DNA of 64,000 nt from Chrysophaeum taylorii (Eukaryota > Sar > Pelagophyceae > Pelagomonadales > Pelagomonadaceae), in assembly GCA_029834535.1 (NCBI GenBank), contig JAQMWT010000317.1, positions 620,001 through 684,000 on the forward strand, read 5' to 3'. Every line of letters starts with the position of its first letter. The stretch's first letter is position 1. Under the pieces are notes generated by a model. The model searched no databases and was not told where the DNA came from. It worked only from the letters and a program-made list of their open reading frames with translations. This document shows, in pieces, positions 18,567 through 28,408 of this stretch. Both the position numbers and the translations under genes were made by a program.

Positions 18567-19815
18567 CTTAACTACTAATCGACAGATGTTTGTTTGTTTG
18601 TCTCTTTGTCTGTCCCTCGATTTAGGGTAAGGATCATGTAGGCGCGAGAGTAAGGATCAGGTAGGCGCGAGAGCCAGACAGTGATCCTCCAAGCCGTCTA
18701 CGGCGACCTCGCAGACTATTTCCACGACCCGCGGCGGCTCTTTCGGCGCGCCATTCTCACGCCCCGTCGAAACGATGTTGTCGATGCTGACAACGCGCGC
18801 ATGACCGCGGCCTTTTTTTTCCGGAGACGAGGCTCCCTCGATTTAGGGTAAGGATCAGGTAGGCGCGAGAGTAAGGATCAGGTACGCGCGAGAGCCAGAC
18901 AGTGATCCTCCAAGCCGTCTACGGCGACCTCGCAGACTATTTCCACGACCCGCGGCGGCTCTTTCGGCGCGCCATTCTCACGCCCCGTCGAAACGATGTT
19001 GTCGATGCTGACAACGCGCGCATGACCGCGGCCTTTTTTTCCCGGAGACGAGGCGTCCGAGTTCTTTTCGGCTGACTAGGCTGGGTCGGAAGACGACGCC
19101 TCGCTCTTTACAGTAGAGTTTTCAACTCCCTGACAACCAACGGGATGCTGACTTTGATCGCGAGCTTAAAGTCTTCGCGACCTCGACCCGTCGCACGGCC
19201 ACTGCAACGGTACCAGATACATGATCGATCGTGTCGTTGTCACCGAGGCTCCTCCAACCTGTATCGCTTAAGGCCCACCTACGCCAAACGATCAACAAGA
19301 GCCAGGGCCAGACGCCCCGCGAGGTCGGCGTCCTCTCGCCCAAACCCGTCTTCTGCCACGTCCAGCTCTACGTGGCTCCCTGTCGATCGGCAACCCCGAG
19401 GATATCCTCTTCTGAGTCGACGACTCCACCCTACCCCACACGTGCTGCGCAATACCGATAAGCCCCCTCCCGGCGTCTACACGCGCACGGTAGGTGAACT
19501 TACTGGGACCAGGTGAACTCACTGGGGTTTGAGATTTGGACTAGGTGAACTGAGTGACCAGGTGAACTTACTGAGACCAAGTGAACTTACTGGGGTTTTT
19601 AGAGTAAAGGGTTTTTAGAGTAAAAAAAAAAGGTTGGCGGCGCGTGCGGATCAAAGCAGCTTAGATTGGCGGGGGCGAGAGCGACGAGCTCAAAGGAGTT
19701 GGTGTGAGCTAGGTGAACTTACTGACCAGGTGAACTTATATGAAACTTAGTGGGACCAGGTGAACTTACTAGGGTTAGAGATTTGGACTAGGTGAACTTA
19801 CTGGCCTGCACTTGT
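18567..19815 (+). mobile_element. Helitron-like non-autonomous element, copy D (tandem to C)
   Basis: Begins exactly where copy C ends; the T of C's terminal TGT can serve as the T of D's 5' TC. Its 5' part is internally duplicated: the segment from CCCTCGATTTAGGG through the CCGGAGACGAGGC region occurs at about 18616-18832 and again from about 18834. It ends GGCCTGCACTTGT at 19815. The PIF1 remnant is as in other copies. Confidence 0.65.
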
Positions 19816-20013
19816 TATTTATTAACAGAGAGATTTGAAAATGCGGCGGGAACGGATCTCCACACAAAAAAGTTGTGTTATTATTGTAAAGGAGCCCCCA
19901 GTCCAGTTCAGGTAGTGTCTCCATAGAGAAAAGGCCAGCGACGATGATTAGACGACGACGAGGACGACGACGAGAGGTTTAGGAGAAAAAAGGTAATAAA
20001 TATTCCTCTTGAC

Positions 20014-21885
20014 ATGAGGTGTTTGACGGCGGGACTCGTGGTGGTGGCGTCGTGTGCGGAGGGGAGGAGGAGGACCAGCAGCAGTAAGCAGCACTACCAC
20101 TACTGCGATCTGAACGCGAGCGAGAGCGAGACGTGCGTGCCGGCCGTGACGCAGCAAAGTTTGGTGTCAGCGACGGTGATGCGGGCGACGCGGGCGTGGA
20201 TGAAGAAGGAGGCGCGGCGCGCTCGCGAAAGGCTACCAGAGATGGTCTCGGAACTTGAAAGTCGAGACGAGAGGGTTAGGGCGTGGTCGTCGGAAGAGGT
20301 GAACTCGACCTCGCCCGTGTTGTACCTGTTCAGCGGCGCCGATCTCTTCACGGTCGCGAGTCTGTTTCCGAAAGCGCCGGCCTACACGCTCGTGGCCGAG
20401 TTCGAGGCGGGGAGTCCGTCTTGCCTGGCGGACGCGCGTTGCGCGGCCGAGGCGACCGAGTGCGTCAAGTCGTGGTTCTATCACGTCGGGCGGCGCAAGT
20501 TCGAGTACTCGAACACGGCGAACATGCGGCAGGTTTTTAATGAGGTCGGGATCCTGCCGGCGCTGCTGTTGTCGGCCGAGCTGCTGGGGTGGACGCTCGT
20601 CGGGGCGGAGGATGGCGGCGGATCGGCTTACTTCAGAAGAAAGGTCGAGGCCGACCTGTGGCGGTGCGTGCGACTCACCTACAGCAAGACGTTCGTGCGC
20701 GACCGCGCCGATCTCGACGGAGTCCTCGCGCTCGCGGCCGGCACGCGCAACACGCTCCAGCCGTCGTCGCTCGCGGCGTGTTTCAAGGCGGGAGCCCACG
20801 ACGTCGCGCGCAGAGCGTGGTTCGCCGAGGCCGTCCTCGACGCCGCCGAGACCATCGTCCAGGACGAGTCGGGTCTCGATTTCCGGATGGCGCGCGGTGC
20901 CTGGCGCGTCGAACCTTACGGCTGGTTTGAGAATTTTGTGCCCGACCAACGCGCGAGGTACGCGGCCGAAGCTGCCGCGCTCCGTGATTTTTACGGATCG
21001 AGAAATACGAGAACTATACCGTTTTGCTTCGGGTACTGCGGGGCCAACGCGGGCCGCAGCACCGTCATGGTCTTGACCAAGCACCACCCGCCACCCCAAA
21101 CAACAACAACGGCGAAAAAAAAAAAACGACCCGTCCTCTGCGTTCTCCTCGCGGCGCAGCTCGCGGGGTTATCCTGGCTCGAGTCACTCCTCGCCGCGCA
21201 CGCCGACGCGGACTTCGCCTTGGCGGCCCCGAGATCCGACTACGCCGACCCCGCGGCCTACGTCGCCGACCTCGACCGCGCTTGGGCGGCGGCGAAACCC
21301 GACGTCAAGGTCGTCGGCTTCAAGCTCCTCTGGCACCAGGTCGCCAGATTCCAGCGCGAGGCGGCCGCCTGGCTCCGCGACAAGGGTGCTTTCTTCGTCC
21401 ACGTCGAGCGCCGACGCGCCATAATCCAGTACGTCGCCGCCGTCGGAGACTCCCAGTACGTCGCCGCGATCGGACACACCCTCCAAGCCGGACGACTCGT
21501 TCTCGATCCCGCCGCGACCCGCGCCGCCCTCCTCGGTCGCCGCGCCGCCAATAGACAGCTCCACGCCTGGGCGATCACCTGGTGCGACGAGGGCGTCCAC
21601 CTCTATTACGAAGACCTCCACCACCGCACGACCTTCAACCTCAACGCCACCCTAAAGCTCCTCGGCCTACGCTGGTCCCAGGACCTCGACGTCGACAGAC
21701 CGCCCGCCGTCCCCGAGTGCCGCGACCGCATTCTAAACTACAAACGTATCGTCAAAGACCTGGTCAACTTGGACATCGCCCCTCGCCTCCTCCGGTCCCG
21801 GTCCCGGTTTCGGTTTCGGGGGGCAGACAACACCGACGCTGCTGGCGCTGCCGCGCTTGAAAACAGTATATTATACCCGTCGTAA
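20014..21885 (+). CDS. Secreted two-domain protein with C-terminal sulfotransferase-like domain
   Basis: 623 residues, with a short hydrophobic leader. Residues about 90-350 form an unrecognised domain starting 'PVLYLFSGADLFTVASLFPKA'. After a Pro/Thr/Lys linker (about 352-372) comes a P-loop-like domain: 'LLAAQLAGLSWLESLLAAH' at the place of the sulfotransferase PAPS loop, then 'GFKLLWHQVARFQREAAAWL' and 'AFFVHVERRRAIIQYVAAV', then 'VHLYYEDLHH' near the end. This order fits Stf0/NodH-type carbohydrate sulfotransferases. The usual R-S-G-T of the PAPS loop is L-A-G-L here, so activity is uncertain. It could modify extracellular polysaccharide in the Golgi. It sits between the Helitron tandem and a LINE relic. 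Confidence 0.6.
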   Translation: MRCLTAGLVVVASCAEGRRRTSSSKQHYHYCDLNASESETCVPAVTQQSLVSATVMRATRAWMKKEARRARERLPEMVSELESRDERVRAWSSEEVNSTSPVLYLFSGADLFTVASLFPKAPAYTLVAEFEAGSPSCLADARCAAEATECVKSWFYHVGRRKFEYSNTANMRQVFNEVGILPALLLSAELLGWTLVGAEDGGGSAYFRRKVEADLWRCVRLTYSKTFVRDRADLDGVLALAAGTRNTLQPSSLAACFKAGAHDVARRAWFAEAVLDAAETIVQDESGLDFRMARGAWRVEPYGWFENFVPDQRARYAAEAAALRDFYGSRNTRTIPFCFGYCGANAGRSTVMVLTKHHPPPQTTTTAKKKKRPVLCVLLAAQLAGLSWLESLLAAHADADFALAAPRSDYADPAAYVADLDRAWAAAKPDVKVVGFKLLWHQVARFQREAAAWLRDKGAFFVHVERRRAIIQYVAAVGDSQYVAAIGHTLQAGRLVLDPAATRAALLGRRAANRQLHAWAITWCDEGVHLYYEDLHHRTTFNLNATLKLLGLRWSQDLDVDRPPAVPECRDRILNYKRIVKDLVNLDIAPRLLRSRSRFRFRGADNTDAAGAAALENSILYPS

Positions 21886-22429
21886 CCGCGACGACCACCA
21901 TTGCTTTTTCTTTCTTCGAGGGACCTGGCAGCAGCAGCAGCAGCACCTGGCACCTTCTTCTTCGCCAATCCCACCCACGGGACATGGGTGCATCCTCGTT
22001 CGTTTGTTTTTACCCCGCCCACCCGACCGTGTCACGAGTCGGGTCGTTTTTTGGATGTAGGTGTCGCCGAGAGCATAACTGACTCTGATGATATTATTAC
22101 CGAGCGCTCAGGTGCATCGTCCGAATCCAGATGCGACTCGTGCGGCGGCGGCCTAACAATGGTGCGCCGAGAAAACCCTTAATTCCGCCGAGAAAACCCT
22201 TAATCCCGTCTCGACTATTATCCGCTGCTGCAAACTCCAGCTGGTCCTGCGGCCAGTTTTTGACGCGCCGTGCATGCGAACTACCACACGTTAGCAACGA
22301 ACGACTCCGCTGGCTCTGTGCACACCAAGTTGGAAACAGCGGCGCCGCAACGGCTTCTGCCACGCTGAACCGCACCCGACGTAACGAACCGTGGTTGGTT
22401 GGTTGGTTGGTTCACCGCTGCAGCTAAAA
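21886..22429. other. Intergenic, no gene seen
   Basis: Contains a short tandem repeat with CCGAGAAAACCCTTAAT units at about 22167-22206 and a GGTT tract at 22391-22411. It precedes the retrotransposon relic. Confidence 0.5.
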
Positions 22430-24610
22430 TTGTATAGCGGCCCCCTAATTCAAGCGCGCAACTCGGCTTTCGCAGCGTTCACGGCAGCATCCTCGGCCGC
22501 CGCCGCGCGCCGCTTGCTCCTCACTCCTCTGAGAGTAGCTCGTCGTGAAGCCTCTAATACCGTGGTACGGGCAAAGGGACACCACTGGATCTGCTAGACG
22601 TGCGACGGGTTGTGAATGCCGACTGCGAGTATCTTTGTGGCACGAAGCGATATTGGGAGATTTTCGGCCGACGGCCGTCTTAAGAGCGGCTTGTCCAAGG
22701 ATAGGTCGTCACGCGAGACACTCCTGCGCAAGCCGGATGGTACTTACTCGATGTTCAACACCTCGGGAAAATGCCGAAGTGCTCCGTTCACACTTTCCTA
22801 AGCTTCATCACCGCTATAGACTTGCTTTGACGCAGAAGTCATTGAGGATAGAGCACAGCGGTCAATCCGTGATGAACATATGGTGCTGTTCCGTCAGGTG
22901 ACGAGATTCGTCGTGCTGTGCGGCAGCTCAATCTTTCAGCTGCTGGAGCATCGGGTGCTCGTGCGGAGATATGGCGGACGGACTCTCGCTGGTCGTCAGA
23001 GTACGTTTAGGATAATCAGCACAGTAGTGCATGATTTCTGGTCGTCCGAGATAAAACCGGGGGCGTGGGATATCGGCCTTCTTGGTATTTTGCCGAAGAA
23101 AGGTGACCGACCTTTCGCCCTCAGGTTCCTATCGCGGCGCGATAATGCTCGATGTCGCGCAGAAGATTGTGTCTCCAACATCATAAGCGCGCGCCTGGGT
23201 GTCATTTCAGCTGATCTCGAACACGATTCGCAGGGTGGCTTTTCGGCCGTAACGGGGGACTGCCGACGCAACCTTCAGCCTGAAGATGGCATTGAAGAAG
23301 CGTCGTGAGCATGGCTTGGACACATGGGTACTTTTTAATGATTTCGCCAAGGCTTTCGACAGGGTCCCGCGGGAATTATTACTCTCGCAAGTGCTATCGA
23401 CGAAATTCAGCGAAATTCGTACGCCTCGTTATAACTCTGTCACCGTCAACAATAAGTGCGGTTCTCCGTCTCCGGAGCTACGGTCCCGATCGACTCCATC
23501 ATCGGCGTTAAGAAGCAGGGTGATGTCCTAGGTCTGGTTCTTTTCGTTCTATACATGGCGGACTTGACCGTTTTATGGCGACGTCGCGAAGGTCGGGAAC
23601 CCGCACGCGTTTTCAAGACGAAGCACGATGATGAACTCACTGGACGTCGCTACAACGTATAACGCGGCACTGAGGAAGTCGCACTCGAAGAGTCGGCGTA
23701 CGCAGATGATGTGGCGTTCCTATTTCCGATATCGTCGTGCTGTGTACGAGGAGACGTCCCGTCGCATCCGGCCTTAAGCCAGTACGGGGTATGGAAGTCC
23801 ACTCGGGTGATCGCGAAGCAGGAAAAGAGTCGAAATCCGAGATACTGTATTTCGCCAAGCCAGGCTTTCTCTACAATGACCCGACGACAACCTACGATGG
23901 TGCCGACCTCTCCGACTTGGACGTAGATGACGGCCGTCATGTCCCCGTGGTGGCGAAATTCAGATACTTGGGCTCTGTACTCTCTCGCAACAGCAGTGAC
24001 TCAGAGGACATTGACTCTCGTATGAAGAAGGCGGCAGCGGCTTTCGGTGCGCTCTCTGTCACTGCGCTTTTGCCTCGAGATACGTCTCTGCCCGAGCCAA
24101 ACGAACTGTCTACGTCGCTCTCGTCCTCCTCGCCATCCTCCTTCACGGAAAGGGATCATGGTACACCACCTAATCGAGGTTGTCTACAATCGCCTACGAT
24201 GCTTTCACGCACAATGCGCACGCGCGATGTGCCGCGTTACACGTTGCCAGACTTCGCAACATCATACAAAAATTGCAACCCTCCTCTAGCACCTCGGCCT
24301 GGAGACTATCGACATCTGCACATCTCGCACTGACAACTAACATCGCCGGGCAGGCCACGTTGCCCGCATGCCCTGGCATCGCCTCCATCGGAAGATTCTC
24401 ACCTCCTGCTGCGCCTCCAAACGTACTCCCCGCGGGTCCCCACAGTTCACGTACGGCCGTGGTCTCAACAAGGGACTCCGCAAATTCAACATTCTGAAAA
24501 CGACCTGGTACTCCCTCGCTCAAAACCGTGTGACAACTGGCGACAGCAAATCAACTCGTCCTCAACCCCCCCCCCGTCTCATCGCCCAGTGACTCTGATC
24601 CCACACGCGC
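22430..24610 (+). pseudogene. Broken non-LTR retrotransposon (reverse transcriptase relic)
   Basis: Successive fragments in all three plus-strand frames follow the order of a LINE-type ORF: a basic Ala/Arg region, 'WDIGLLGILPKKGD', 'NIISARLGVISADLEHDSQGGF', 'WVLFNDFAKAFDRVPRELL', 'IDSIIGVKKQGDVLG', 'FVLYMADLT', then the catalytic YADD at 23699-23710. 'VAKFRYLGSVLSRNSSDSED' and a 3' part ('MPWHRLHRKILTSCCASK', 'FTYGRGLNK') follow. Frameshifts and stops separate nearly every motif, so it is dead. No apurinic endonuclease domain was seen. Exact ends and target-site duplication were not resolved. Confidence 0.82.
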
Positions 24611-24759
24611 CATGGCGCTGGGTACTGTAGCCTACGCTGGCCTCTAGTTCTTCTTGTTTGCCTTGTTCCATTATTGTGTGTGGCAAAAATAACTGTATTA
24701 CCACACAAATAATAATCGTTATTTTCGGAAAAAAAAAGCCTGTACACCTCTTATTACAA

Positions 24760-27381
24760 TCAGTCGTCGTCGTCGTCGTCGTCGTCAGGGACGGTGTCGA
24801 GGAGGTCGTCGAAGGCGCGCAACGCGTCGGCGAGCGCCTTGAATTCGAGGTCGCCGGCGACAGCCTTGTCGTGGATGGCGACGAACTCGGGGTAGCTGAT
24901 GGCTCCATCCTTGTCCTTGTCTAGAGAGCGCATCATCTCCTTAAGCTCGGCGTGGTTTGGGCGCGAGCCCGTGCATGTTTCGAGGAGGGCCTCGAGCTCG
25001 GCGAGCGAAATGTGGCCGGAGTGGTCGGCGTCGAACTCATCGAATCTTGCTTGGAGGTCGCCGACGTGGGTTTTCTGGCGCTTTTCGAAGGTCCACGACT
25101 TGGGCTTGGAGAAGCCGAGGCGGCCCCTCGCGCGTTCGTGGGTGCGGGCGATGACGTCCCTCAGCGAGCCAGAGGCGTAGGGATGGTCGGCATAATCTGC
25201 CTCGTCGACGACAAAGCAGTGGAGGACGGCGGTGATGACGGCGTCGAAGATGCCGTTGAAAACCTTGACGGCGGCGAGCGCCATCAAGAAGACGACGACG
25301 GTCGGGGGAATGAAGCTGTGGAGTTCGCCGTCGTCGAAATGGACGGTCGCGTATGCGTAGAACGAAAAGGCTGTCGCCGTCGTGACGGCGAGCGTGCCCA
25401 AATTGAGCACGAAGGTCGCGACGACCGCGCAGCTCGCGACCCGGAGACCGTGATTCGTCAGGAGGCTGAACGCGCGCCTCCCGGCCGCGCAGAACCCGAC
25501 CCCCCGAATTGCCGTCTCGACGTAGGCGTGCTTGTTGACGAAGCGAACGCACCGCTCGACGCACCCGAGACAGCAGTCGACGCAGGAGATGGCGAGGCGG
25601 GCGATACGCGATCGCTCGGAGGGCGCGGCGCGCCTCTTCAAGGCAGCGACGAGCACCCGGACAGTTTTGGCGAGCGCGAGCACGAGCCCGCCGAAGGCCG
25701 CCGTACCGGCGTGGCGTTTGCAGACGCGCAACGCGAGCGCGCCGAGGGTGACGGGCGAGGCGAGCCGCGGCTTGGCGCGGTCGAAGTACCAGCGAACGAC
25801 GGCGCAGGCGACGACGAGATCGCCGATGGCCTCGACGAACTCGGTCGTCCAAAACCACGCGAAAACGAGGTACAAGGCGGCGTACTGCTGCTCGCGCGAA
25901 TACGCGAGTTCTTTGTACGTCACCGAAACGTCGCCGCCGTATTGGGTTTCGACGGTCTCGACTCGGGCGGACGAGGCGAGGTACGTCGCGTAGACTATCC
26001 AGACGGCGAAGAAGCAGAGATTTCCGACGCACTGGAAAACGGGTACGAGTAAAAGCGACGGCATGTGGGAGAGGGCGCGCGCGGCCTCCCGGATGACGGC
26101 CACAGCGAGCGCGATGCGCTTGCGGAGAGCGAGAATCGTGCACGCGTACAACGCTGCGCTCGCGCAGAGCGCGGTCGAGAGGGCCTCGAGGGCCACGATC
26201 TCGTCGCGGCCGCGGAGTCGCGGGTCCTCGTCTCGCCAGTTTCGCGCCGTGTCGGCCGTCACCGCGCCGGTGGCGACGAGCGTGACAAAAATCGACGTCA
26301 ACAGGCCCCACACGAGCGCACGCAAGAACCAGCGTACTCGAAGAAGTGCGAGGTACGCGAAGCTCGCGACCGTCGAGATTCCGAACCCAAAGGCGAGCAT
26401 CAGCGCATACGAGGCGAGGAGGTCGGCAGCGATCTTCTCGAAGGGCCCGAGGGTTGAAGAGGACCCGCGCTGCTGCGAAATAGTCAAAGTTGGCGCGGGC
26501 GTTTCGCAGAAGTCGCACGCGAAGTCGCACGCGCCGGGCAGCGGGCATTCGGGACAAAAGAGCCCAAAGCAGTAGTACGAACGCGCCGAGCTCTTGACGA
26601 GAGCGTCGCAGTACGCGCGGTCGAGCGACTGCTCGCACCGGAGCGTCGCGTTGAACGTCGGCGACGTCGTCGTTGCGAGCGAAGTTGGCGTCGTCGTCGC
26701 AGACGCGCCGTGGTCTAGGCGTCGAACAGTCGGCGGTGCCGAAGGCCAGTCTTTATTATTATTGGTTGAGGGTTTCGATTTTCGGAGCGCCTCGGCGAAA
26801 TCCGGCGTGTCGTCGAAGATGCAGTGATTGACGAAGTCCGTCGTCTTCCACCGGAAGTTGCACTCGTATCTCGTGACTCCTTCGATCCCTCGGGCGTGGT
26901 AAGCGTCGGCGTCGCGGTCTGCGATGAATGCGTCTAGTTCTTCTTGGACGTCGTATTCGCACACGAAGGCATCGACGTCGGTTGATCCTGGGCATTCGTC
27001 CAAACAAACAACGCCGCCGCTCGGGAGGAAGTACGCCTTGGGCAACTTGGACACGTCGAACCTTCGGTACTCGGAGGTGCCGTCGATACGGTCGGTCCGG
27101 TCGTCGACGCCGCAGATTGACCCGAGGTAGTCGAGGCCGTGGATGAGGCGCCGCGGATCTCCTCTTGGGAGTTCGTCGCTCTCGATCCAGCCCAGCACGA
27201 CAAAGCCAACGAAGCTTAGGCACACCCAGCAGGCCACGAGGGCGACGAGGCATACCACGTCAGTGCAACGCTTGTTCGCCCCGGCGAGCGGTCCCTTTTC
27301 TTCGTCTTTTGGACCATCGGCCTCCCGCGCGCACCAGCAGAACCGCATCCGTAACCACCCGAAACTGCCCACTCCCAACAT
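24760..27381 (-). CDS. Choline-transporter-like (CTL/SLC44) protein with C-terminal EF-hand pair
   Basis: The ATG at 27381 is preferred over a longer open frame because it avoids overlap with the eIF3f gene; 873 residues. The CTL hallmark is near the N-terminus: 'KRCTDVVCLVALVACWV', followed by 'GDPRRLIHGLDYLGSICG' and a Cys-rich outer loop ('FLPSGGVVCLDECP'). About ten membrane helices follow. The end carries 'WTFEKRQK' and two EF-hands: DADHSGHISLAE at about 782-793 and DKDKDGAISYPE at about 819-830, both with the Ca-binding Asp/Glu positions filled. It closes with an Asp-only tail. CTL proteins move choline or related cations. Fused EF-hands suggest Ca-gated transport, which is inference. 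Confidence 0.88.
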   Translation of the reverse strand: MLGVGSFGWLRMRFCWCAREADGPKDEEKGPLAGANKRCTDVVCLVALVACWVCLSFVGFVVLGWIESDELPRGDPRRLIHGLDYLGSICGVDDRTDRIDGTSEYRRFDVSKLPKAYFLPSGGVVCLDECPGSTDVDAFVCEYDVQEELDAFIADRDADAYHARGIEGVTRYECNFRWKTTDFVNHCIFDDTPDFAEALRKSKPSTNNNKDWPSAPPTVRRLDHGASATTTPTSLATTTSPTFNATLRCEQSLDRAYCDALVKSSARSYYCFGLFCPECPLPGACDFACDFCETPAPTLTISQQRGSSSTLGPFEKIAADLLASYALMLAFGFGISTVASFAYLALLRVRWFLRALVWGLLTSIFVTLVATGAVTADTARNWRDEDPRLRGRDEIVALEALSTALCASAALYACTILALRKRIALAVAVIREAARALSHMPSLLLVPVFQCVGNLCFFAVWIVYATYLASSARVETVETQYGGDVSVTYKELAYSREQQYAALYLVFAWFWTTEFVEAIGDLVVACAVVRWYFDRAKPRLASPVTLGALALRVCKRHAGTAAFGGLVLALAKTVRVLVAALKRRAAPSERSRIARLAISCVDCCLGCVERCVRFVNKHAYVETAIRGVGFCAAGRRAFSLLTNHGLRVASCAVVATFVLNLGTLAVTTATAFSFYAYATVHFDDGELHSFIPPTVVVFLMALAAVKVFNGIFDAVITAVLHCFVVDEADYADHPYASGSLRDVIARTHERARGRLGFSKPKSWTFEKRQKTHVGDLQARFDEFDADHSGHISLAELEALLETCTGSRPNHAELKEMMRSLDKDKDGAISYPEFVAIHDKAVAGDLEFKALADALRAFDDLLDTVPDDDDDDDD

Positions 27382-27493
27382 CCTAACCCGCTCTGCTCTG
27401 CGTCCTTTCCTCCTGAATAATAATAATAATAACCCTAATAATAATAATAATAAACCCTGTTGTTTTGAGCGATTCCATAAATAAACTCTCACG
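27382..27493. promoter_or_regulatory. 112-bp divergent promoter (CTL-EF / eIF3f)
   Basis: Short spacer between divergent starts. It holds two (TAA)n tracts flanking AACCCTAA and AAACCCTG, so telo-box-like cores occur here too. Confidence 0.4.
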
Positions 27494-28408
27494 ATGGCGG
27501 AAGAAGAGGAGGTGGTGGTTCCTGCAGCAGCAGCAGCAACAACAGAGTCGGCGGCGGTCGAGGAGCCCCCCGCCGCGGCAACAACGGTCAAGGTACATCC
27601 GCTCGTGGTGTTCTCGATCTTGGACCACTTCATTCGACGGCAAGAAGGCCAGGAACGCGTGATCGGGACGCTCCTGGGGTCGCGGGACGAGGCGACGGTG
27701 GAGGTGCAGAACGCGTTCGCCGTACCGCACTCCGAGAAGGAGGGCGAGGTTGCAGTAGGTCAGGCGACGAACAAGACGATGTCGGGTCTGCTGGCGCGCG
27801 TGAACGCGTCGGAAAAAATAGTCGGGTGGTACGCGACGACTCCGCCGACGCCCGCGCGACCCATAAACGACTCGACCTCGCTCATCCACGACTTTTACCT
27901 CCAGGAATGCGAGGAGCCGGTGCATCTGGTAGTCGACACATCGATGGCCGACGGAATCCGGTTGCGAGCCTTCGCCGCGCCTCGGACGGGCGCCGACGCC
28001 TCGAGAGCTTTCGTCGAAGTCTCGTGTTCGCTCGTTTTTGCCGATTTCGAACGGGACTTGCTCGAGACGATGACATCGGGCATCGTCAACGATCCCCTCG
28101 AGACGGGCTCGTCGCTCTCCGTTTTGCCGTCGCGCATGAACGCCGTCGAGACGAGCGTGGAACACCTCCTGGGCCTGCTCGACGACGTCTCTGAATATTG
28201 CGAGGACGTCGCCTCCAACAAAAAAAAAGTCCACCCCGAGGCCGCGAGGCACATCGCCGACGCCCTCGCAACGCTTCCCCACCTCGACGCCACCGACGTC
28301 GACGCCGCCTTCAACGCCAACATGCAGGACATCGTCATGGTTTCTTACCTCGCCTCGGTCACCAAGACCCAGCTCGCCATCGCCGCCAAAATCCACGCTA
28401 CGTTTTAA
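27494..28408 (+). CDS. EIF3F: Translation initiation factor eIF3 subunit F
   Basis: 304 residues. After a short Ala/Glu N-terminus comes the MPN domain: 'VKVHPLVVFSILDHFIRR', 'RVIGTLLGSRD', 'NAFAVPHSEKEGEVAV', 'EKIVGWYATTP', 'INDSTSLIHDFYLQE', 'PVHLVVDTSMADG'. The catalytic JAMM HxH is absent (GWYATTP), as expected for eIF3f rather than a deubiquitinase. The C-terminal helical half ('VSYLASVTKTQLAIAAKIH') matches family length. It acts in the cytosolic 43S complex. Its stop codon overlaps that of the convergent PiT gene. Confidence 0.95.
   Translation: MAEEEEVVVPAAAAATTESAAVEEPPAAATTVKVHPLVVFSILDHFIRRQEGQERVIGTLLGSRDEATVEVQNAFAVPHSEKEGEVAVGQATNKTMSGLLARVNASEKIVGWYATTPPTPARPINDSTSLIHDFYLQECEEPVHLVVDTSMADGIRLRAFAAPRTGADASRAFVEVSCSLVFADFERDLLETMTSGIVNDPLETGSSLSVLPSRMNAVETSVEHLLGLLDDVSEYCEDVASNKKKVHPEAARHIADALATLPHLDATDVDAAFNANMQDIVMVSYLASVTKTQLAIAAKIHATF

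Noticed and set aside
25037-26638. 533-residue minus-strand frame within the CTL gene
   Set aside because: Arg-rich alternative frame without membrane segments.
24760-27633. Longer CTL protein start at 27633
   Set aside because: It would overlap the eIF3f coding region and add a low-complexity leader not seen in the family.
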